The position numbers and the translations under genes were made by a program. From Paenibacillus aurantius (GTDB lineage Bacteria; Bacillota; Bacilli; Paenibacillales; NBRC-103111), in the NCBI RefSeq assembly GCF_032268605.1, contig NZ_CP130318.1:4501501-4565500 (forward strand): DNA of 64,000 nucleotides, read 5' to 3'. Below, piece after piece: positions 20,383 to 29,645 of the stretch; the stretch's first letter is position 1; each line of letters begins with the position of its first letter. The notes below the pieces were generated by a model. The model was given only the letters and a program-made list of their open reading frames with translations, was not told the origin of the DNA and did not search any database.

Positions 20383-21171
20383 TTAGGCTTCTTGACCGAC
20401 CGTTTCATCAACGATTCCAAGCTCTTCCTTGATCCAATCGTAACCTTCGTTTTCCAGCCGCTCGGCGAGCTCCGGTCCGCCGGAGCGTACGATGCGGCCC
20501 TGCATCATGACGTGGACGAAGTCCGGCTTGATGTAGTTGAGCAGGCGCTGGTAGTGGGTGATGATCAGGAAGCTGCGGTCTTCGTTACGCATAGCGTTGA
20601 CACCCTCAGCTACAATACGCAGAGCATCGATGTCGAGACCGGAGTCGATTTCGTCCAGAATGACAAGACGCGGTTCAAGCAGCAGCATCTGCAGGATTTC
20701 GTTACGCTTCTTCTCTCCGCCCGAGAAGCCCTCGTTCAGATAGCGGTGAGCGAACTCAGGGTTCATCTCGAGCTCCTTCATCTTGCCTTCCATCTGGCGG
20801 ATGAACTTGATAAGCGAGATTTCGTTTCCTTCCCCGCGGCGGGCGTTGATGGCGCTGCGCAGGAAGTCGGAGTTGGTTACCCCGGCGATTTCGCTCGGAT
20901 ACTGCATGGCGAGGAACAGGCCCGCGCGGGCTCTCTCGTCTACCGCCATATCCAGGACGTCTTCCCCGTCCAGCGTAACGCTTCCGGCCGTTACTTCATA
21001 TTTCGGATGGCCCATCAGGGTCGAAGCGAGCGTGCTCTTCCCGGTACCGTTCGGTCCCATGATGGCGTGGATTTCCCCGTTGTTGATCTCGAGGTTGAAG
21101 CCCTTCAATATTTCTTTTCCTTCGATCTCGGCTTTCAAGCCGTCAATGACGAATTTAAGCGAGTTGCTCAT
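20383..21171 (-). CDS. sufC: Fe-S assembly ATPase SufC
   Basis: A 262-residue ABC-type ATPase. Walker A is GPNGTGKST (near residue 40), the signature is FSGGEKKRNEI, and Walker B is LVILDEIDSGLDIDAL, all in the SufC-specific form. SufC drives conformational change of the SufB-SufD complex. It is the first gene of the suf operon; ATG at 21171 with GGAGGG 9 nt upstream. A sigma-A promoter with an overlapping PerR/Fur-like box lies about 60 bp upstream. Confidence 0.97.
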   Translation of the reverse strand: MSNSLKFVIDGLKAEIEGKEILKGFNLEINNGEIHAIMGPNGTGKSTLASTLMGHPKYEVTAGSVTLDGEDVLDMAVDERARAGLFLAMQYPSEIAGVTNSDFLRSAINARRGEGNEISLIKFIRQMEGKMKELEMNPEFAHRYLNEGFSGGEKKRNEILQMLLLEPRLVILDEIDSGLDIDALRIVAEGVNAMRNEDRSFLIITHYQRLLNYIKPDFVHVMMQGRIVRSGGPELAERLENEGYDWIKEELGIVDETVGQEA

Positions 21172-21229
21172 TTGCCTATTCCCTCCGGATTGTATTGGTT
21201 TGATTCCTGGTCCGATCCCGACAATCAGT

Positions 21230-21244
21230 TTATAATGATTATTA
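21230..21244 (-). promoter_or_regulatory. PerR/Fur-family box at the suf promoter
   Basis: TTATAATGATTATTA matches the PerR consensus TTATAATnATTATAA at 14 of 15 positions and contains a perfect ATAAT-G-ATTAT dyad. A related half-site array (ATGATTATCA, GTGATTCTCA) continues to 21265. It covers the -10 of the suf promoter, as expected for repression by PerR or Fur. The protein that binds it is an inference. Confidence 0.6.
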
Positions 21245-21266
21245 AATGATTATCAGTGATTCTCAA
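21238..21266 (-). promoter_or_regulatory. Probable suf operon promoter
   Basis: On the minus strand TTGAGA (21266-21261), a 17-bp spacer and AATAAT (21243-21238), giving a leader of about 60 nt. A second possible -10, TATAAT at 21284-21279, has no good -35. Confidence 0.5.
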
Positions 21267-21388
21267 TGACATATTTCTATTATAGCGCACTTGCCTCCGA
21301 CAATAAAGTCCAAACCCCTCTTACTGTGAAAAAGGTCACAGCCTATTTCTGGTTCGTCCTTTATCCTTGTTTGTCAGCCCCAGCGCTT

Positions 21389-21961
21389 CTAACGGCCTAT
21401 CGCCCGGCGGATTTCCGCCATCCGTTTGCGAAAGGCTTCCTCATCGAGGACGGGTTTCTCCGCCCTTCCCGACAGCTCCACGTCCAAGCCTATCCAGGAC
21501 CTGCAGCCGTTATACTCCGGCTTGACGGGAATCTCCAGAGGCTCGTCCAGCTTGTATACCCGCAGCAGCAGAAGGTGAAGGGGGTTCTTCCGTTTCCACT
21601 TCAGCCTTTCCTCGGCGAACCGGTCCGTTCCGATATGAAAGCCTTTCAGCTTCTCCAACTCCTCCGCCTCGAACACCTCCAGGTCCTCCTCCACTTCCGC
21701 CCGGGAAGTGATGGTTACCGTTCGGTCGTCCGGCGTCCACCCTTTTAGTGTTTCCTCCAAATAAGGGTGGTATTTATCCTGCAGGAGTACCTTTTGCTGG
21801 TGCTCGTAGGTGGGATATAGATAAAAGGAGCGGCTTTTCAAGGTGAACGCCTTCGTCTCCTCGACGATTCCGCCCTTTCTCATGATGAGAATCTGGGTGC
21901 CGTCCTCCAGCGCCTTAATCGCCGCCGCCCATTCCTTCAAGGCGATGGTTTCCGTGCTCAT
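21389..21961 (-). CDS. DUF1802 family protein
   Basis: A 190-residue soluble protein of the DUF1802 family, recognised by ALKEWAAAIKALEDGTQILIMRKGGIVEETKAFTLKSRSFYLYPTYEHQ at the N-terminus, the most conserved part of that family. No function is known. The protein is rich in charged residues and has no membrane segment or signal. ATG at 21961 is preceded by AAAGGAGG. It has no evident operon partner and is not part of the suf operon, whose promoter is on the same strand upstream of sufC only. Confidence 0.8.
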   Translation of the reverse strand: MSTETIALKEWAAAIKALEDGTQILIMRKGGIVEETKAFTLKSRSFYLYPTYEHQQKVLLQDKYHPYLEETLKGWTPDDRTVTITSRAEVEEDLEVFEAEELEKLKGFHIGTDRFAEERLKWKRKNPLHLLLLRVYKLDEPLEIPVKPEYNGCRSWIGLDVELSGRAEKPVLDEEAFRKRMAEIRRAIGR

Positions 21962-22111
21962 AGGGACATCCTCCTTTCGGCTCTAACGTCAAAACTACTC
22001 CATTATATAAACAAATGGCAAAACAAAACAACCGGTTTCCCGCATAAAAAGGGGGCGTCCCTTCCATTCTATAAAAGCTCGTCCAAACCATTGACTCAGG
22101 AGGGAAGATCC

Positions 22112-22282
22112 ATGCGTGAAGGATTGATACCTGCTATTCTCGGAACGGCGGTTACCGCCACAGGAGCCGCTCTGTTGAACCGTAACTCCGCGGCGGCGTG
22201 GGCGGTTATGGGCTTCGGAGCCGCTCACCTCGTTCTGGGAGCGATCGATTTGGTGGAGCACCGCCACCAGCCGTGGGTGTAA
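22112..22282 (+). CDS. Small membrane protein, unknown function
   Basis: A 56-residue protein with two hydrophobic stretches (IPAILGTAVTATGAALL and AAAWAVMGFGAAHLVLGAIDLV) separated by a polar turn, so probably a two-helix membrane hairpin. An excellent AGGAGG site precedes the ATG at 22112, and a terminator follows at 22369, which supports real expression. I do not recognise the family. The open frame begins seven codons earlier, without a ribosome site. Confidence 0.6.
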   Translation: MREGLIPAILGTAVTATGAALLNRNSAAAWAVMGFGAAHLVLGAIDLVEHRHQPWV

Positions 22283-22368
22283 AGGAAAGTCCTGCGCAAG
22301 CGAAAGCCAACCGGCCTTGCCAAGCTTAGGTCTCTCCGCCCAGCCCCGCTTGGGGGCGGAAATAGGGA

Positions 22369-22403
22369 AAAACAGAGGACGGGTCTCCCCGCCTCTGTTT
22401 TTT
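22369..22403. terminator. Bidirectional terminator
   Basis: ACAGAGG-A-CGGG-TCTC-CCCG-CCTCTGT with AAAA before and TTTTTTT after it. It lies between the convergent small genes at 22112-22282 and 22412-22609 and can serve both. Confidence 0.88.
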
Positions 22404-22411
22404 TGTATCCC

Positions 22412-22609
22412 TTATTTGAATCTCGAATAGTGGCCGGTTTGCGCCTGGATTCTCTCGAAGCGTTCCACGTCGATGTTATGCGGATTCGGATTCGTCCCTC
22501 CCGTTTGGACGGACTCCGATAAGCTTTTATCCCCTATCGGCATTCGGCCGGACATGGCCATCAGAAAGCCTGCCAACACGACTGCGAGCGTCAAGCCGGT
22601 TACTTTCAT
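22412..22609 (-). CDS. Small exported or membrane-anchored protein, unknown function
   Basis: A 65-residue protein with an N-terminal hydrophobic segment (VTGLTLAVVLAGFLMAM) after MK, followed by a polar, Asn/Gln-rich tail. This suits a signal anchor or an uncleaved signal peptide with a short extracytoplasmic tail. No cysteine, so not a lipoprotein. ATG at 22609 with GGGAGG about 11 nt upstream and a good terminator after the stop. I do not recognise the family. Confidence 0.5.
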   Translation of the reverse strand: MKVTGLTLAVVLAGFLMAMSGRMPIGDKSLSESVQTGGTNPNPHNIDVERFERIQAQTGHYSRFK

Positions 22610-22804
22610 GGGGCATCCGCACCTCCCTTGTTATCCTTTTGGCCAAGTATAAAGGAGAATTGTTCGGCAAGTGTTTATCCGATGTAAAAGATAAATGAAG
22701 AAGGCTCTTGCCCTCGTCTCCTAAAACCAACTGGAACACTAGGCATTGAGTCTTAAAATATAGTATGATGGGTATTATTTAATCCAACCATCAGGAGGGT
22801 CCCC

Positions 22805-24019
22805 ATGTCCCACTATCATCCTTTAACCGAACAGGAAGCCATCGACTACGCCCGCCGTCTCCCGGACGTGTTTCCGTCTAACGCTGAACTGTCCTCCCGT
22901 GAAATCGGGGACGGCAATTTAAATCTCGTTTTTCATATAACCGATTCGGTAAGCGGACGCAGCCTCATCCTGAAGCAGGCTCTCCCTTATGCCAAAGTCG
23001 TGGGGGAATCGTGGCCCTTGTCTCTCGACCGTTCGAGAATTGAAAGCGAGGCTCTGGTGGTCCAGGAGGCGCTGTGCCCCGGCCTTGTTCCTCATGTCTA
23101 TACCTACGATACGGAATTAGCGTTGACGGTAATGGAAGATTTGAGCGACCATGTGATCATGCGAAGGGGGCTGGTGGAAGGAAACCGGTATCCGCTGTTC
23201 GCGGAACATATCGGACATTTTCTGGCCCATACCCTCTTTTACACCTCCGACTGGGGGATGAACCAGCAGGAGAAGAAAGAGCGGCTCGGCCGATTCATTA
23301 ATCCGGACCTGTGCAAAATCACGGAAGACCTTATCTTCGACGATCCGTACCGGGATGCCGAAACGAACAATATTCACGAGCCCATCCGTCCCGATGTCGA
23401 GAAGCTTTGGGCGGATCAGGAGCTTCTGCTTGAGGTGGCGTTCTTAAGGGAGAAATTCCTTACCCATGCCCAGGCGCTGCTGCACGGCGACCTGCACACG
23501 GGAAGCATCTTCGTGACTCCGGAATCGACCAAGGTCATCGATCCCGAATTCGCCTACTACGGACCGATGGGCTTCGATATCGGGGCGGTGCTCGCGAACC
23601 TGCTCCTTAACTACTGCGGACAAGCCGGCTGGAAGTCGGATCAAGCCGACCTGGAAAGCTTCCGCAACTATTTGCTCGAAACCGTGGAAGCCGTTTGGAC
23701 CCGCTTCGAGCAGGAATTCCGCGCCTTGTGGGAAGAGAAGACGGTGGACCGGATGGCCCGCACGCCCGGCTTCCTAGACAGCTTCCTTGCCCGTCTCCTG
23801 CAGGATACGTTCGGCTTTACGGGAGCGAAAATGGTCCGCCGGATTCACGGTCTCGCCCAGGTGGCGGATATCAACCGCATCGAGGATGCCGGCGTCCGCG
23901 CGGTGGCGGAACGGACCGCCCTGCACATCGGGACGGCATTGATCAAGCACAACCGCCAAGCGGCGGACATCAAGGAAATGACGGACTTGGCCCGCCGGGC
24001 CGTCCAGCTTCATTCCTAA
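22805..24019 (+). CDS. mtnK: S-methyl-5-thioribose kinase
   Basis: A 404-residue kinase of the APH/choline kinase fold. The ATP site region [12 protein letters not shown], the catalytic loop [13 protein letters not shown] and the metal-binding [17 protein letters not shown] are the MtnK forms. It phosphorylates methylthioribose in the methionine salvage pathway, recycling the by-product of S-adenosylmethionine use. Length agrees with B. subtilis MtnK. ATG at 22805 with AGGAGGG upstream, and mtnA follows after 13 bp, so the two form an operon. I looked for a SAM-responsive leader and saw none. Confidence 0.96.
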   Translation: MSHYHPLTEQEAIDYARRLPDVFPSNAELSSREIGDGNLNLVFHITDSVSGRSLILKQALPYAKVVGESWPLSLDRSRIESEALVVQEALCPGLVPHVYTYDTELALTVMEDLSDHVIMRRGLVEGNRYPLFAEHIGHFLAHTLFYTSDWGMNQQEKKERLGRFINPDLCKITEDLIFDDPYRDAETNNIHEPIRPDVEKLWADQELLLEVAFLREKFLTHAQALLHGDLHTGSIFVTPESTKVIDPEFAYYGPMGFDIGAVLANLLLNYCGQAGWKSDQADLESFRNYLLETVEAVWTRFEQEFRALWEEKTVDRMARTPGFLDSFLARLLQDTFGFTGAKMVRRIHGLAQVADINRIEDAGVRAVAERTALHIGTALIKHNRQAADIKEMTDLARRAVQLHS

Positions 24020-24032
24020 GGAGGCTTTCATC

Positions 24033-25127
24033 ATGGAAAACCAACAAGAAACGGCGGCTGCGGAGCATCTGCAATCCGTCCGCTGGAACAGCGACCATCT
24101 GGAGATGCTGGATCAGAGGCTGCTTCCCGAGGAGATCGTCTTCCTCGAACTGAATACGGCCGAAGAGGTATGGGAGGGCATCCGCCACCTCAAGGTCAGA
24201 GGGGCTCCGGCCATCGGCATTTCGGCCGCCTTCGGCGTTTACCTCGGCATCCGCGGCTTCGAGCCGGCCGGAAGCGGACGGGAAGCGCTGGAGGAGCTGT
24301 CCGCCGAGGTCGGCCGCATCGCCGACTACCTGGCAACGTCCCGGCCGACCGCCGTCAACCTTTTCTGGGCGCTGGACCGGATGCGGGCAACGGCCCAGGC
24401 GCTGGCGGCCGAAGGCGTGATGACGGCCGACGAGCTGAAGGGCGCTCTGCTGGAGGAAGCCCGCCAGATTCAGGCCGAGGACGAAGAAACGTGCCGGCTG
24501 ATCGGCGAGAACGCGCTGACGCTGCTGCATGACGGCATCGGCGTCCTTACGCACTGCAATGCGGGCGGCCTCGCCACCGCGAAGTACGGGACGGCGCTTG
24601 CCCCGTTCTACCTGGCGAAGGAGAAGGGCTGGGACATCAAGGTGTTCGCCGATGAGACCCGCCCCGTCCTTCAAGGAGCGCGGCTGACCGCATTCGAGCT
24701 GCAGCAGGCCGGCGTGGACGTCACCCTGATCTGCGACAACATGGCCGGAATGGTCATGGCGAAGGGCTGGGTTCAGGCCATCATCGTCGGCACCGACCGG
24801 GTGGCCGCGAACGGCGACGTGGCGAACAAAATCGGCACGTACAGCGTAGCCGTGCTGGCCAAGGCGCACGGCATTCCTTTCTATGTAGCCTGCCCATTAT
24901 CCACCATTGACCTCCAGACCCCGACGGGCGAGGAGATTCCGATTGAAGAACGGCATGAGGACGAGATCACCATCGGCTTCGGCAAGCGTACGGCCCCCCA
25001 GGGCGTCAAGGTGTACAACCCGGCCTTCGACGTTACCCCGAACGAGTACGTCACGGCCATTATTACCGAGAAGGGGATTGTATATCCCAACTATCAGGAG
25101 AATCTCCCCAAGCTGTTTGAGGAGTAA
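24033..25127 (+). CDS. mtnA: S-methyl-5-thioribose-1-phosphate isomerase
   Basis: A 364-residue member of the eIF2B-like isomerase family. Family stretches include [45 protein letters not shown] with the catalytic cysteine, and [19 protein letters not shown] with the catalytic aspartate. It converts methylthioribose-1-phosphate to methylthioribulose-1-phosphate, the step after MtnK. Only the first two salvage genes are here; mtnB, mtnC, mtnD, mtnW or mtnX are not in the window. The gene is noticeably GC-rich. A strong terminator follows. Confidence 0.97.
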   Translation: MENQQETAAAEHLQSVRWNSDHLEMLDQRLLPEEIVFLELNTAEEVWEGIRHLKVRGAPAIGISAAFGVYLGIRGFEPAGSGREALEELSAEVGRIADYLATSRPTAVNLFWALDRMRATAQALAAEGVMTADELKGALLEEARQIQAEDEETCRLIGENALTLLHDGIGVLTHCNAGGLATAKYGTALAPFYLAKEKGWDIKVFADETRPVLQGARLTAFELQQAGVDVTLICDNMAGMVMAKGWVQAIIVGTDRVAANGDVANKIGTYSVAVLAKAHGIPFYVACPLSTIDLQTPTGEEIPIEERHEDEITIGFGKRTAPQGVKVYNPAFDVTPNEYVTAIITEKGIVYPNYQENLPKLFEE

Positions 25128-25141
25128 AACGGAACGCCAAA

Positions 25142-25184
25142 AAAACCTGAAAGCCGCCGCGAGGCTCGCTTTCAGGTTTTTTTT
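25142..25184 (+). terminator. Terminator of mtnK-mtnA
   Basis: AACCTGAAAGC ... GCTTTCAGGTT with an 11-bp perfect stem, 13-nt loop and TTTTTTTT tail. The A tract on the other side makes it usable in both directions. Confidence 0.93.
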
Positions 25185-25241
25185 GGTTAATGCTGTTCAG
25201 CATAGGGGCTCTTGGGGCTAGCCACCCCTAGGCGTGCAGGG

Positions 25242-25871
25242 TTAGTTGGTGACGGTGCGCAGCCACGCATCGGCGATCAGGGCATGCCCTGCCGGCGACG
25301 GGTGAACCCCGTCAGGCGCCCAGTAAGCGGGCTCCGCCTGCATAGAGCCTTGGGCGAACAGCCCGTCCAGCGGGACGAGCCGGGCCCCGTACTCCCTCGC
25401 CAGCTTGCGGACGACTTGGATCTTGGGATCCAGGTCTTCGCGCCAGGATTCGCGGTCCTGCGGAACGGGAAGGACGAACGGCTCTATCAGGACGAGCCCG
25501 GCCGTCAGGTTCTCCTTCGTGCGGTTCAGGATGTCCCGGTAGCCGGCCTCAAATGCCTCCGCCGACGTCGGATCCTGGCGGTCATATTTTCTCCACGTAT
25601 CGTTGATGCCTATGTAGATCGAAACGAGGTCCGGCTTCAGCTCCAGGCAGTCCCGGTCCCACCGCTCCTGCAGGTCCTTGACGCGGTTTCCGCCGATGCC
25701 GCGGTTGTAGAATTTCACTCCCTGCCCCGGTTGTTGGGCCCCGTAGAGAGCGGCCACCAGGAAAGCATAGCCTTTGCCGAGGTCGTCCCCGTTCTCCCGG
25801 TTGCGTCCCGCATCGGTAATGCTGTCCCCAATCAGGAGCACCCTTGCTCCTTCTTTAATAAGCGATCCCAT
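25242..25871 (-). CDS. SGNH/GDSL hydrolase family esterase
   Basis: A 209-residue SGNH hydrolase. Block I is VLLIGDSITDAGR with the nucleophilic serine, block II has the glycine in RGIGGNRVKDL, block III the asparagine in IGINDTWRKY, and block V is APDGVHPSPAGH with the catalytic Asp and His. All four namesake residues are present. The lack of a signal peptide suggests a cytoplasmic esterase acting on acetylated or acylated sugars or lipids; the substrate is unknown. I start at ATG 25871, where GGAGGAGG sits 6 nt upstream; the frame is open 35 codons further without such a site. Confidence 0.88.
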   Translation of the reverse strand: MGSLIKEGARVLLIGDSITDAGRNRENGDDLGKGYAFLVAALYGAQQPGQGVKFYNRGIGGNRVKDLQERWDRDCLELKPDLVSIYIGINDTWRKYDRQDPTSAEAFEAGYRDILNRTKENLTAGLVLIEPFVLPVPQDRESWREDLDPKIQVVRKLAREYGARLVPLDGLFAQGSMQAEPAYWAPDGVHPSPAGHALIADAWLRTVTN

Positions 25872-26000
25872 GTTCTCCTCCTCCTGCCTTCGGTTAAAGG
25901 CATTTAGCGTGTTAACCGCTTCCATTATACCCCATTCCCCTGGGTACGTCAGTAGCCGGATTGCTCTGGAACGCATCCGCAGGTTTCACCCAACAAAACA

Positions 26001-26033
26001 AGCGGATAGGCACTAGGTAGTGTCTGATCCGCT
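26001..26033 (-). terminator. Terminator after purT
   Basis: AGCGGAT ... ATCCGCT with a nested CACT-AGGT-AGTG, followed on the minus strand by TGTTTTGTT. It contains a variant of the TAGTGCCTTAKCCG motif that recurs at 29971 and near 40661-40771. Confidence 0.65.
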
Positions 26034-26087
26034 AGCTTGCTGATGAAAATGGTAAGACGTCCAGCCATTCCTTCAAACTCTTGCTCC

Positions 26088-27260
26088 TTAGTGAATGGAG
26101 AGCCGGCCCGCGGCTTCGGCCGCCCGCTTCCTTGCTTCCTCCACGGTATCCGCGGAGCTCAGCGCCACCGCCATACGGCGGCCGTGGCGCGTTTCGGGTT
26201 TGCCGAACAGGCGGAGCTGCGTATGGGGAACGGCCAGCGCTTCTTCCATCCCCGAAATTTGGTAGTCCGCCTTCTCCTCCCACGCCTTCAGCGTGTGAGT
26301 AGCTCCCGGCGTCAGAAGGCGGATGCCGGGAATCGGGAAGCCTAGAATGGCACGGACGTGCAGGGCGAATTCCGACAAGTCCTGCGTAACGAGGGTAACG
26401 AGCCCCGTATCATGCGGCCGCGGGGAAACCTCGCTGAAATATACCTTCTCCTTGCCGAGAAACAGCTCTACGCCGTAGATCCCATACCCGCCCAAGGCAT
26501 CGGTCACCGTCTTGGCGATATGGCGGGCTTCGGCGATCTGCTCCTCCCTCATGCCGTGAGGCTGCCACGATTCTATGTAATCTCCGTCCTTCTGGACGTG
26601 GCCGATCGGTTGGCAGAAGGTGGTTCCGGAGACCGAGCGGACGGTCAGGAGCGTAATTTCGGATTCAAACGAGATGAACTCCTCGACGATCACCCGGGTG
26701 TTCTTCGCCCGTCCCCCCTCCATGGCATACTCCCAGCACGTGCCGGCATCCTCCGGAGTCCGGCAGACGCTCTGGCCTTTGCCGGAGGAGCTCATGATCG
26801 GCTTGATGACGCATGGCGTGCCGATGCGGGCAACCGCCTCCCGGAGCTCGTCCAGGCTGTCGGCGAACGCATAGGCCGCGGTCGGAAGGCCGAGCGTTTC
26901 GGAGGCGAGACGGCGGATTCCCTCGCGGTCCATCGTCAACCGGGAGGCATTGGCCGTCGGGATAACCCGGTAGCCTTCCTTCTCCAGCTCCACGAGCTCG
27001 TCGGTGGCGATCGCCTCGATCTCCGGGACGATGTAATCGGGCCGCTCGGCCTCGATCACCCGGCGAAGCTCGGCACGGTCCAGCATGTTAATGCAGTAGG
27101 ACCGGTGGGCCACCTGCATGGCCGGGGCATTCTCATATCGGTCGACCGCCACGGTCTCCACCCCGAGCCTTTGAGCTTCGATAATCACTTCCTTGCCCAG
27201 CTCTCCCGAGCCGAGCAGCATCATCTTCTTAGCATTGGCGGAATAAGGCGCTCCGTACAC
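26088..27260 (-). CDS. purT: Formate-dependent phosphoribosylglycinamide formyltransferase
   Basis: A 390-residue ATP-grasp enzyme that uses formate and ATP to formylate GAR in purine synthesis, bypassing folate-dependent PurN. Recognisable PurT regions are [29 protein letters not shown] at the N-terminus, [15 protein letters not shown] in the ATP-grasp domain, [28 protein letters not shown] for metal binding, and [17 protein letters not shown] near the end. Start is GTG at 27260 with GGAG about 11 nt upstream. It is monocistronic and away from any pur operon in the window. Confidence 0.96.
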   Translation of the reverse strand: MYGAPYSANAKKMMLLGSGELGKEVIIEAQRLGVETVAVDRYENAPAMQVAHRSYCINMLDRAELRRVIEAERPDYIVPEIEAIATDELVELEKEGYRVIPTANASRLTMDREGIRRLASETLGLPTAAYAFADSLDELREAVARIGTPCVIKPIMSSSGKGQSVCRTPEDAGTCWEYAMEGGRAKNTRVIVEEFISFESEITLLTVRSVSGTTFCQPIGHVQKDGDYIESWQPHGMREEQIAEARHIAKTVTDALGGYGIYGVELFLGKEKVYFSEVSPRPHDTGLVTLVTQDLSEFALHVRAILGFPIPGIRLLTPGATHTLKAWEEKADYQISGMEEALAVPHTQLRLFGKPETRHGRRMAVALSSADTVEEARKRAAEAAGRLSIH

Positions 27261-27406
27261 GTTGGATCAACTCCCATATGGTATATAAGATTCATTGTGA
27301 AGGTACCCGTCCGAAAATGCAACCATCCGCCCCCCCACTGTTCCCCCGGGAAGAGGACCTAACGAGGCACTATCTCCCGACAGCCGAAACGTTCTCTCTC
27401 CCCGTC

Positions 27407-27452
27407 AAAAAACCGCTCCTCCTCCGCGAGACGCGGGAAAGAACGGTTTTCT
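27407..27452 (-). terminator. Terminator of mntH
   Basis: On the minus strand AACCG ... CGGTT with an inner CCGCG-TCT-CGCGG, followed by TTTTTTG. It lies 32 bp after the mntH stop codon. Confidence 0.85.
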
Positions 27453-27483
27453 ATCGGTTCCCTTAAGCCGAACCGGTCAGGCC

Positions 27484-28830
27484 TCAACCAAAGAACGTTT
27501 GATAAAGCAGGTAAGCATTCAGCAGGATGATGACGGCGGTGACCGTCCAGGCTAGAATCTTAACCCACAAGGGGTTAACGAACTCGCCCATCTTGCGGCG
27601 GTCCGAGGTAAACTGCACCAGGGGCACAACGGCAAAGGACAGCTGCAGCGAAAGAATGACCTGGCTCAGGATCAGCAGATCGACCGTTCCCTTCTCGCCC
27701 GCGACCGCCGTCACGATGACGGCCGGAATGACGGCTATGAGACGGGTGATCAGCCGGCGGAGCCACGGGGTTAGCCGGATGTTCAGGAAGCCCTCCATCA
27801 CGATCTGGCCGGCGAGCGTCCCCGTTAAGGTGGAGTTCTGTCCGGAGGCGAGCAGCGCCACGGCGAACAGGATGCTGCCCACCGTCGTGCCTAAGAGCGG
27901 AGTGAGCATGTGATAAGCATCCTGGATCTCCGCCACCTCCGTTAAGCCGGCTTTGTGGAAGGTCGCGGCCGAAAGAATCAGAATGGAAGCATTGATGAAT
28001 AGGGCAAAGAACAAGGCAATGGTCGAATCCGCCGTCGCATACCGGATAGCCGATTTCTTCCCTTCCTTCGACAGGTCGAAACGCCGGGTCTGGACGATGG
28101 AGGAATGCAGATACAGATTATGCGGCATAACCGTTGCCCCGAGAATCCCGATGGCAATGTACAGCATGGCGGGATTCGTTACGATCTCGGAGCTTGGGAC
28201 GAATCCAGTCAGAATGCCGGTGGTGTCCGGTTTGGAAAGGAACAGCTCGACCGCAAAGCAGCCTCCGATCGTAAGCATGAGGACGATGACAAGCGACTCG
28301 ATAAAACGGAAGCCCTTGTTCTGCAGCAGCAGAATCACAATGACGTCCAGCGCGGTAATAATGACCCCCCACAGCAGGGGCAATCCGAACAAGAGCTGCA
28401 GGGCGATCGCCGAGCCGATAACCTCCGCCAGGTCGCACGCGGCAATGGCCAGCTCGCACAGAACCCACAGGACAATCGCCACCGGCTTGCGGTAATGGTC
28501 GCGGCACGCCTGGGCCAAGTCCCGTCCCGTTACAATGCCGAGCTTGCCGGAGAGAGCCTGAAGCAGGATGGCCATCAGGTTCGAAACGAGGATGACGGAC
28601 AGCAGCGTGTAGCCGAACTTCGAGCCGCCCGCTATATCCGTGGCCCAGTTTCCGGGATCCATGTAGCCTACCGCCACGAGGTAACCGGGACCGAAGAAAG
28701 CGAGAAATTTTTTGAGCCACGATCCCTTAAGGGGAACGGCCAGCGACCGGTGCACCTCAGGCAGACTTCCTTGGGTCCTTTGTCTTTTCCAGCCTGGCCC
28801 TGTTTCCGACGAAATGGCTTTGGTGTTCAT
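27484..28830 (-). CDS. mntH: Nramp-family divalent metal transporter MntH
   Basis: A 448-residue Nramp transporter with about eleven hydrophobic helices. The first-helix metal-binding motif DPGNWATD is present ([14 protein letters not shown]), the sixth-helix [13 protein letters not shown] motif likewise, which together coordinate Mn2+ and carry protons. Start ATG 28830 with AGGAGG 11 nt upstream. The promoter at 28983-29010 and two near-identical inverted repeats (28892-28917 and 28994-29022) lie in the leader, so it is probably controlled by a metal-responsive repressor of the MntR kind. A MerR-type regulator gene is just upstream. Confidence 0.95.
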   Translation of the reverse strand: MNTKAISSETGPGWKRQRTQGSLPEVHRSLAVPLKGSWLKKFLAFFGPGYLVAVGYMDPGNWATDIAGGSKFGYTLLSVILVSNLMAILLQALSGKLGIVTGRDLAQACRDHYRKPVAIVLWVLCELAIAACDLAEVIGSAIALQLLFGLPLLWGVIITALDVIVILLLQNKGFRFIESLVIVLMLTIGGCFAVELFLSKPDTTGILTGFVPSSEIVTNPAMLYIAIGILGATVMPHNLYLHSSIVQTRRFDLSKEGKKSAIRYATADSTIALFFALFINASILILSAATFHKAGLTEVAEIQDAYHMLTPLLGTTVGSILFAVALLASGQNSTLTGTLAGQIVMEGFLNIRLTPWLRRLITRLIAVIPAVIVTAVAGEKGTVDLLILSQVILSLQLSFAVVPLVQFTSDRRKMGEFVNPLWVKILAWTVTAVIILLNAYLLYQTFFG

Positions 28831-28891
28831 GCCGTTCAGGCCTCCTATCTCACGTAAAGTTTGTCTTATCTAACTCATTTGCCTTATCCTA

Positions 28892-28917
28892 TAAAAGTTG
28901 TTCGAGGGAAACTTTTA
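28892..28917 (-). promoter_or_regulatory. mntH leader operator-like repeat, downstream copy
   Basis: TAAAAGTT ... AACTTTTA, a perfect 8-bp inverted repeat about 60-85 nt after the predicted transcription start. On the minus strand it shares TAAAAGTTTCCCT with the copy at 28994-29022. Its position suits a roadblock site for a metalloregulator; the protein is not identified. Confidence 0.5.
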
Positions 28918-28982
28918 ATCCAAAAAAAAGAAGCTCTTGAAAGGAATTATATGCGAGCCCCGTAAAAAGGATTCTATTTCAG

Positions 28983-29010
28983 ATTGTACTGGCGAAAGTT
29001 TTTTTGTCAA
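28983..29010 (-). promoter_or_regulatory. mntH promoter
   Basis: On the minus strand TTGACA (29010-29005), a 16-bp spacer and TACAAT (28988-28983). The -35 lies inside the upstream operator-like repeat. Confidence 0.65.
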
Positions 29011-29022
29011 GGGAAACTTTTA
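28994..29022 (-). promoter_or_regulatory. mntH operator-like repeat, promoter copy
   Basis: AAAGTTT ... AAACTTT inverted repeat overlapping the TTGACA -35 element. It shares TAAAAGTTTCCCT with the second copy 100 bp downstream. AGTTTCCCT-type sequences with dyad symmetry resemble DtxR/MntR-family sites. Confidence 0.55.
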
Positions 29023-29031
29023 CGGTGATGG

Positions 29032-29502
29032 TCAGCGTTGTTCCGCCTGCCCGTCTGCTGTTTCGGAAGAATGCGGCTGGTCAGAAGGCAGATTCATCTC
29101 CCGTATCCGCATAAGCTTGCGGTCGAAGTTCTCCCTTAGCTTGATCAGCTTGTCGATCCGGTCGTCAATCCGGTGAACCTGGCTTTGAAGCAGCGTGGTT
29201 ACGTCCGCGATGACGCTTCTCCGCTCCTCCTCGGTCGCCTTTTCCCGGTAGGAAGCCTTCAGTCTTTCCAGGTCCTCCTCGGCCTCCAGTACGCTCAAAA
29301 TTTCCGGAAGGGAGCTTCCGAGCAGCTCTTTCATTTTGATGGCATGCTCGATTCGGTTTACCGTCTCCTCATCATAAAACCGCTGGTCACCGGAGAGAAG
29401 GGGCACATCCCGGATCAAGTGCATTTCCTCATATTCATGAAGCTGGCTCTCGGTTATCCCGAGACGCTGGCAAACTTCCTCGACGGTGTAAGTGGCAGTC
29501 AC
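29032..29502 (-). CDS. MerR-type helix-turn-helix regulator
   Basis: A 156-residue protein. Residues 5-70 are a MerR DNA-binding domain (YTVEEVCQRLGITESQLHEYEEMHLIRDVPLLSGDQRFYDEETVNRIEHAIKMKELLG), followed by a long coiled-coil (about 75-135) rich in Glu, Lys and Arg and a polar tail. No metal-binding cysteines or ligand domain are seen, so the effector is unknown. Start is GTG at 29502 with AAAGGAG 8 nt upstream. It is 200 bp upstream of mntH on the same strand, but mntH has its own promoter. Confidence 0.8.
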   Translation of the reverse strand: MTATYTVEEVCQRLGITESQLHEYEEMHLIRDVPLLSGDQRFYDEETVNRIEHAIKMKELLGSSLPEILSVLEAEEDLERLKASYREKATEEERRSVIADVTTLLQSQVHRIDDRIDKLIKLRENFDRKLMRIREMNLPSDQPHSSETADGQAEQR

Positions 29503-29645
29503 GGTTCTCGCTCCTTTCTTTTACTCGCTATTATATCACATCTGACGTTAACGTTAAGGATGTAAATTCTGTTCCTTCCGGTTGCCGCTCCGGGTCATTT
29601 ATGGGTAAGATAACGATAGCGAAAATAACAGAGGGGGGAATCAGT

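Noticed and set aside
22610-22804. A SAM riboswitch before the methionine salvage genes.
   Set aside because: The S-box core elements are not present and no terminator/antiterminator pair is seen before mtnK.
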